64,000 nt of DNA from Ruminiclostridium josui JCM 17888 (GTDB taxonomy: Bacteria; Bacillota; Clostridia; Acetivibrionales; DSM-1351): contig NZ_JAGE01000001.1 in the NCBI RefSeq assembly GCF_000526495.1, forward strand, positions 2,662,001-2,726,000. Direction: 5' to 3'. This document shows positions 63,576 through 64,000 of this stretch, piece after piece (the first letter of the stretch is position 1; the number at the start of each line of letters is the position of its first letter). The notes under the pieces are model-generated. The model saw only the letters and a list, made by a program, of their open reading frames with translations. It did no database searches and was not told where the DNA came from. A program made the position numbers and the translations under genes.

Positions 63576-64000
63576 ATGACAGATATAGCAGGAGCATTAT
63601 ATGAAATAAAGCATTTGGATGAACTATCTAAAAGAGATAATATAATAAATAATATTCACCCACTGGTAAAACTCATTGTTACTTTGGCTTATATAGGAAT
63701 ACTTGCATCCTTTGATAGATATGAGGTATTTGCACTTGTTCCGTTTATAATGTATCCTGCTGCCGTCATGATTATTTGCGAAATACCTGTGGGTAAGATT
63801 ATCAAAAGGGTTCTGGCTTTAGAACCTTTTATTATTGTGGCCGGAATACTTAATCCCATATTGGATAAAAATACCATTTATATTGGAACTGTATCCATTT
63901 CAAGTGGATGGCTGACACTAATTTCCCTTATAATAAAAAGTACACTTATGGTCTCGGCGGGCTTTCTGCTAATTGCATCTACAGGAATTGATGATATAGC
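63576..64000 (+). CDS. cbiQ: ECF transporter T component CbiQ, N-terminal part (runs off the window)
   Basis: The frame from the ATG at 63576 (TTTTGGAGTG upstream) is open to the window end, about 141 codons. It begins TDIAGALYEIKHLDELSKRD and then INNIHPLVKLIVTLAYIG, typical of CbiQ/NikQ, followed by membrane helices. It couples the CbiM component to the ATPase CbiO, expected just beyond the edge. Confidence 0.88.
   Translation, partial: MTDIAGALYEIKHLDELSKRDNIINNIHPLVKLIVTLAYIGILASFDRYEVFALVPFIMYPAAVMIICEIPVGKIIKRVLALEPFIIVAGILNPILDKNTIYIGTVSISSGWLTLISLIIKSTLMVSAGFLLIASTGIDDI

Noticed and set aside
1-64000. CRISPR arrays, rRNA, tRNA and intact insertion sequences
   Set aside because: I looked for regularly spaced direct repeats, T-loop GGTTCGA-type motifs and transposase frames and saw none convincing.

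Overview
The window looks like chromosomal DNA of a low-GC, anaerobic, spore-forming Clostridia species, most like the plant-polysaccharide-degrading Ruminiclostridium group. The evidence is AT-rich DNA, AGGAGG-type ribosome sites with frequent TTG/GTG starts, a one-piece pyruvate:ferredoxin oxidoreductase, a Spo0E-like regulator and a spore-surface-type small protein. Saccharide-uptake genes and intracellular glycosidases (GH3, and a GH8 exo-oligoxylanase) also fit. Species assignment is inference; no rRNA gene is present.

Layout. 0-10.3 kb: the end of an MFS transporter; arginine decarboxylase (speA); two small membrane-protein genes; a Gfo/Idh/MocA oxidoreductase behind a strong palindromic operator. 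Next comes a decayed stretch (a stalk-domain pseudogene, a truncated PatA/PatG-like subtilase, a frameshifted GAF-LuxR regulator), then two polyamine genes, carboxynorspermidine/carboxyspermidine dehydrogenase and decarboxylase (nspC). With SpeA these could build spermidine from arginine and aspartate semialdehyde. 10.5-22.4 kb: a carbohydrate locus with a binding lipoprotein, two permeases, a paralogous second binding lipoprotein, a YesM-type kinase and a YesN-type regulator (a probable three-component sugar sensor), then an aldo/keto reductase, a GH3 glycosidase and a DNA-repair methyltransferase. 22.4-30.2 kb: small proteins, an ABC gene made by an internal deletion, an ArsR regulator, uppP, trmB, a methyltransferase, an S24-like regulator and the GH8 enzyme. 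Three copies of a structured non-coding foldback repeat are interspersed here.

30.2-41.6 kb: a MacB/FtsX-type exporter; an AT-rich, poorly recognised patch with a secreted protein, an anchored protein and a degenerate PyrR-like protein; an OmpR-type two-component system; an orphan zinc-type binding lipoprotein; and a two-gene RloA/RloB-like (AbiL-like) ATPase-TOPRIM module that is a candidate anti-phage system. 41.6-52.7 kb: pyruvate:ferredoxin oxidoreductase with a small spore-surface-type protein, a beta-helix-like protein, an orphan LytTR regulator, a ferritin-like protein with nonapeptide repeats, a DedA protein, a secreted helical protein, a drug/metabolite transporter with a divergent AraC regulator, and an SDR dehydrogenase. 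52.8-64 kb: a surface-anchored 5'-nucleotidase, a PadR-DUF2812-ABC operon with clear operators, manA, a second ABC exporter, and the start of a cobalt/nickel ECF uptake operon (cbiM, then cbiQ running off the edge) behind a structured leader.

The least explained items are the foldback repeat, whose arms differ between copies yet keep their pairing; the RloAB-like pair; and the AT-rich patch at 34.1-36.4 kb. No tRNA, rRNA, CRISPR array or intact insertion sequence was seen.
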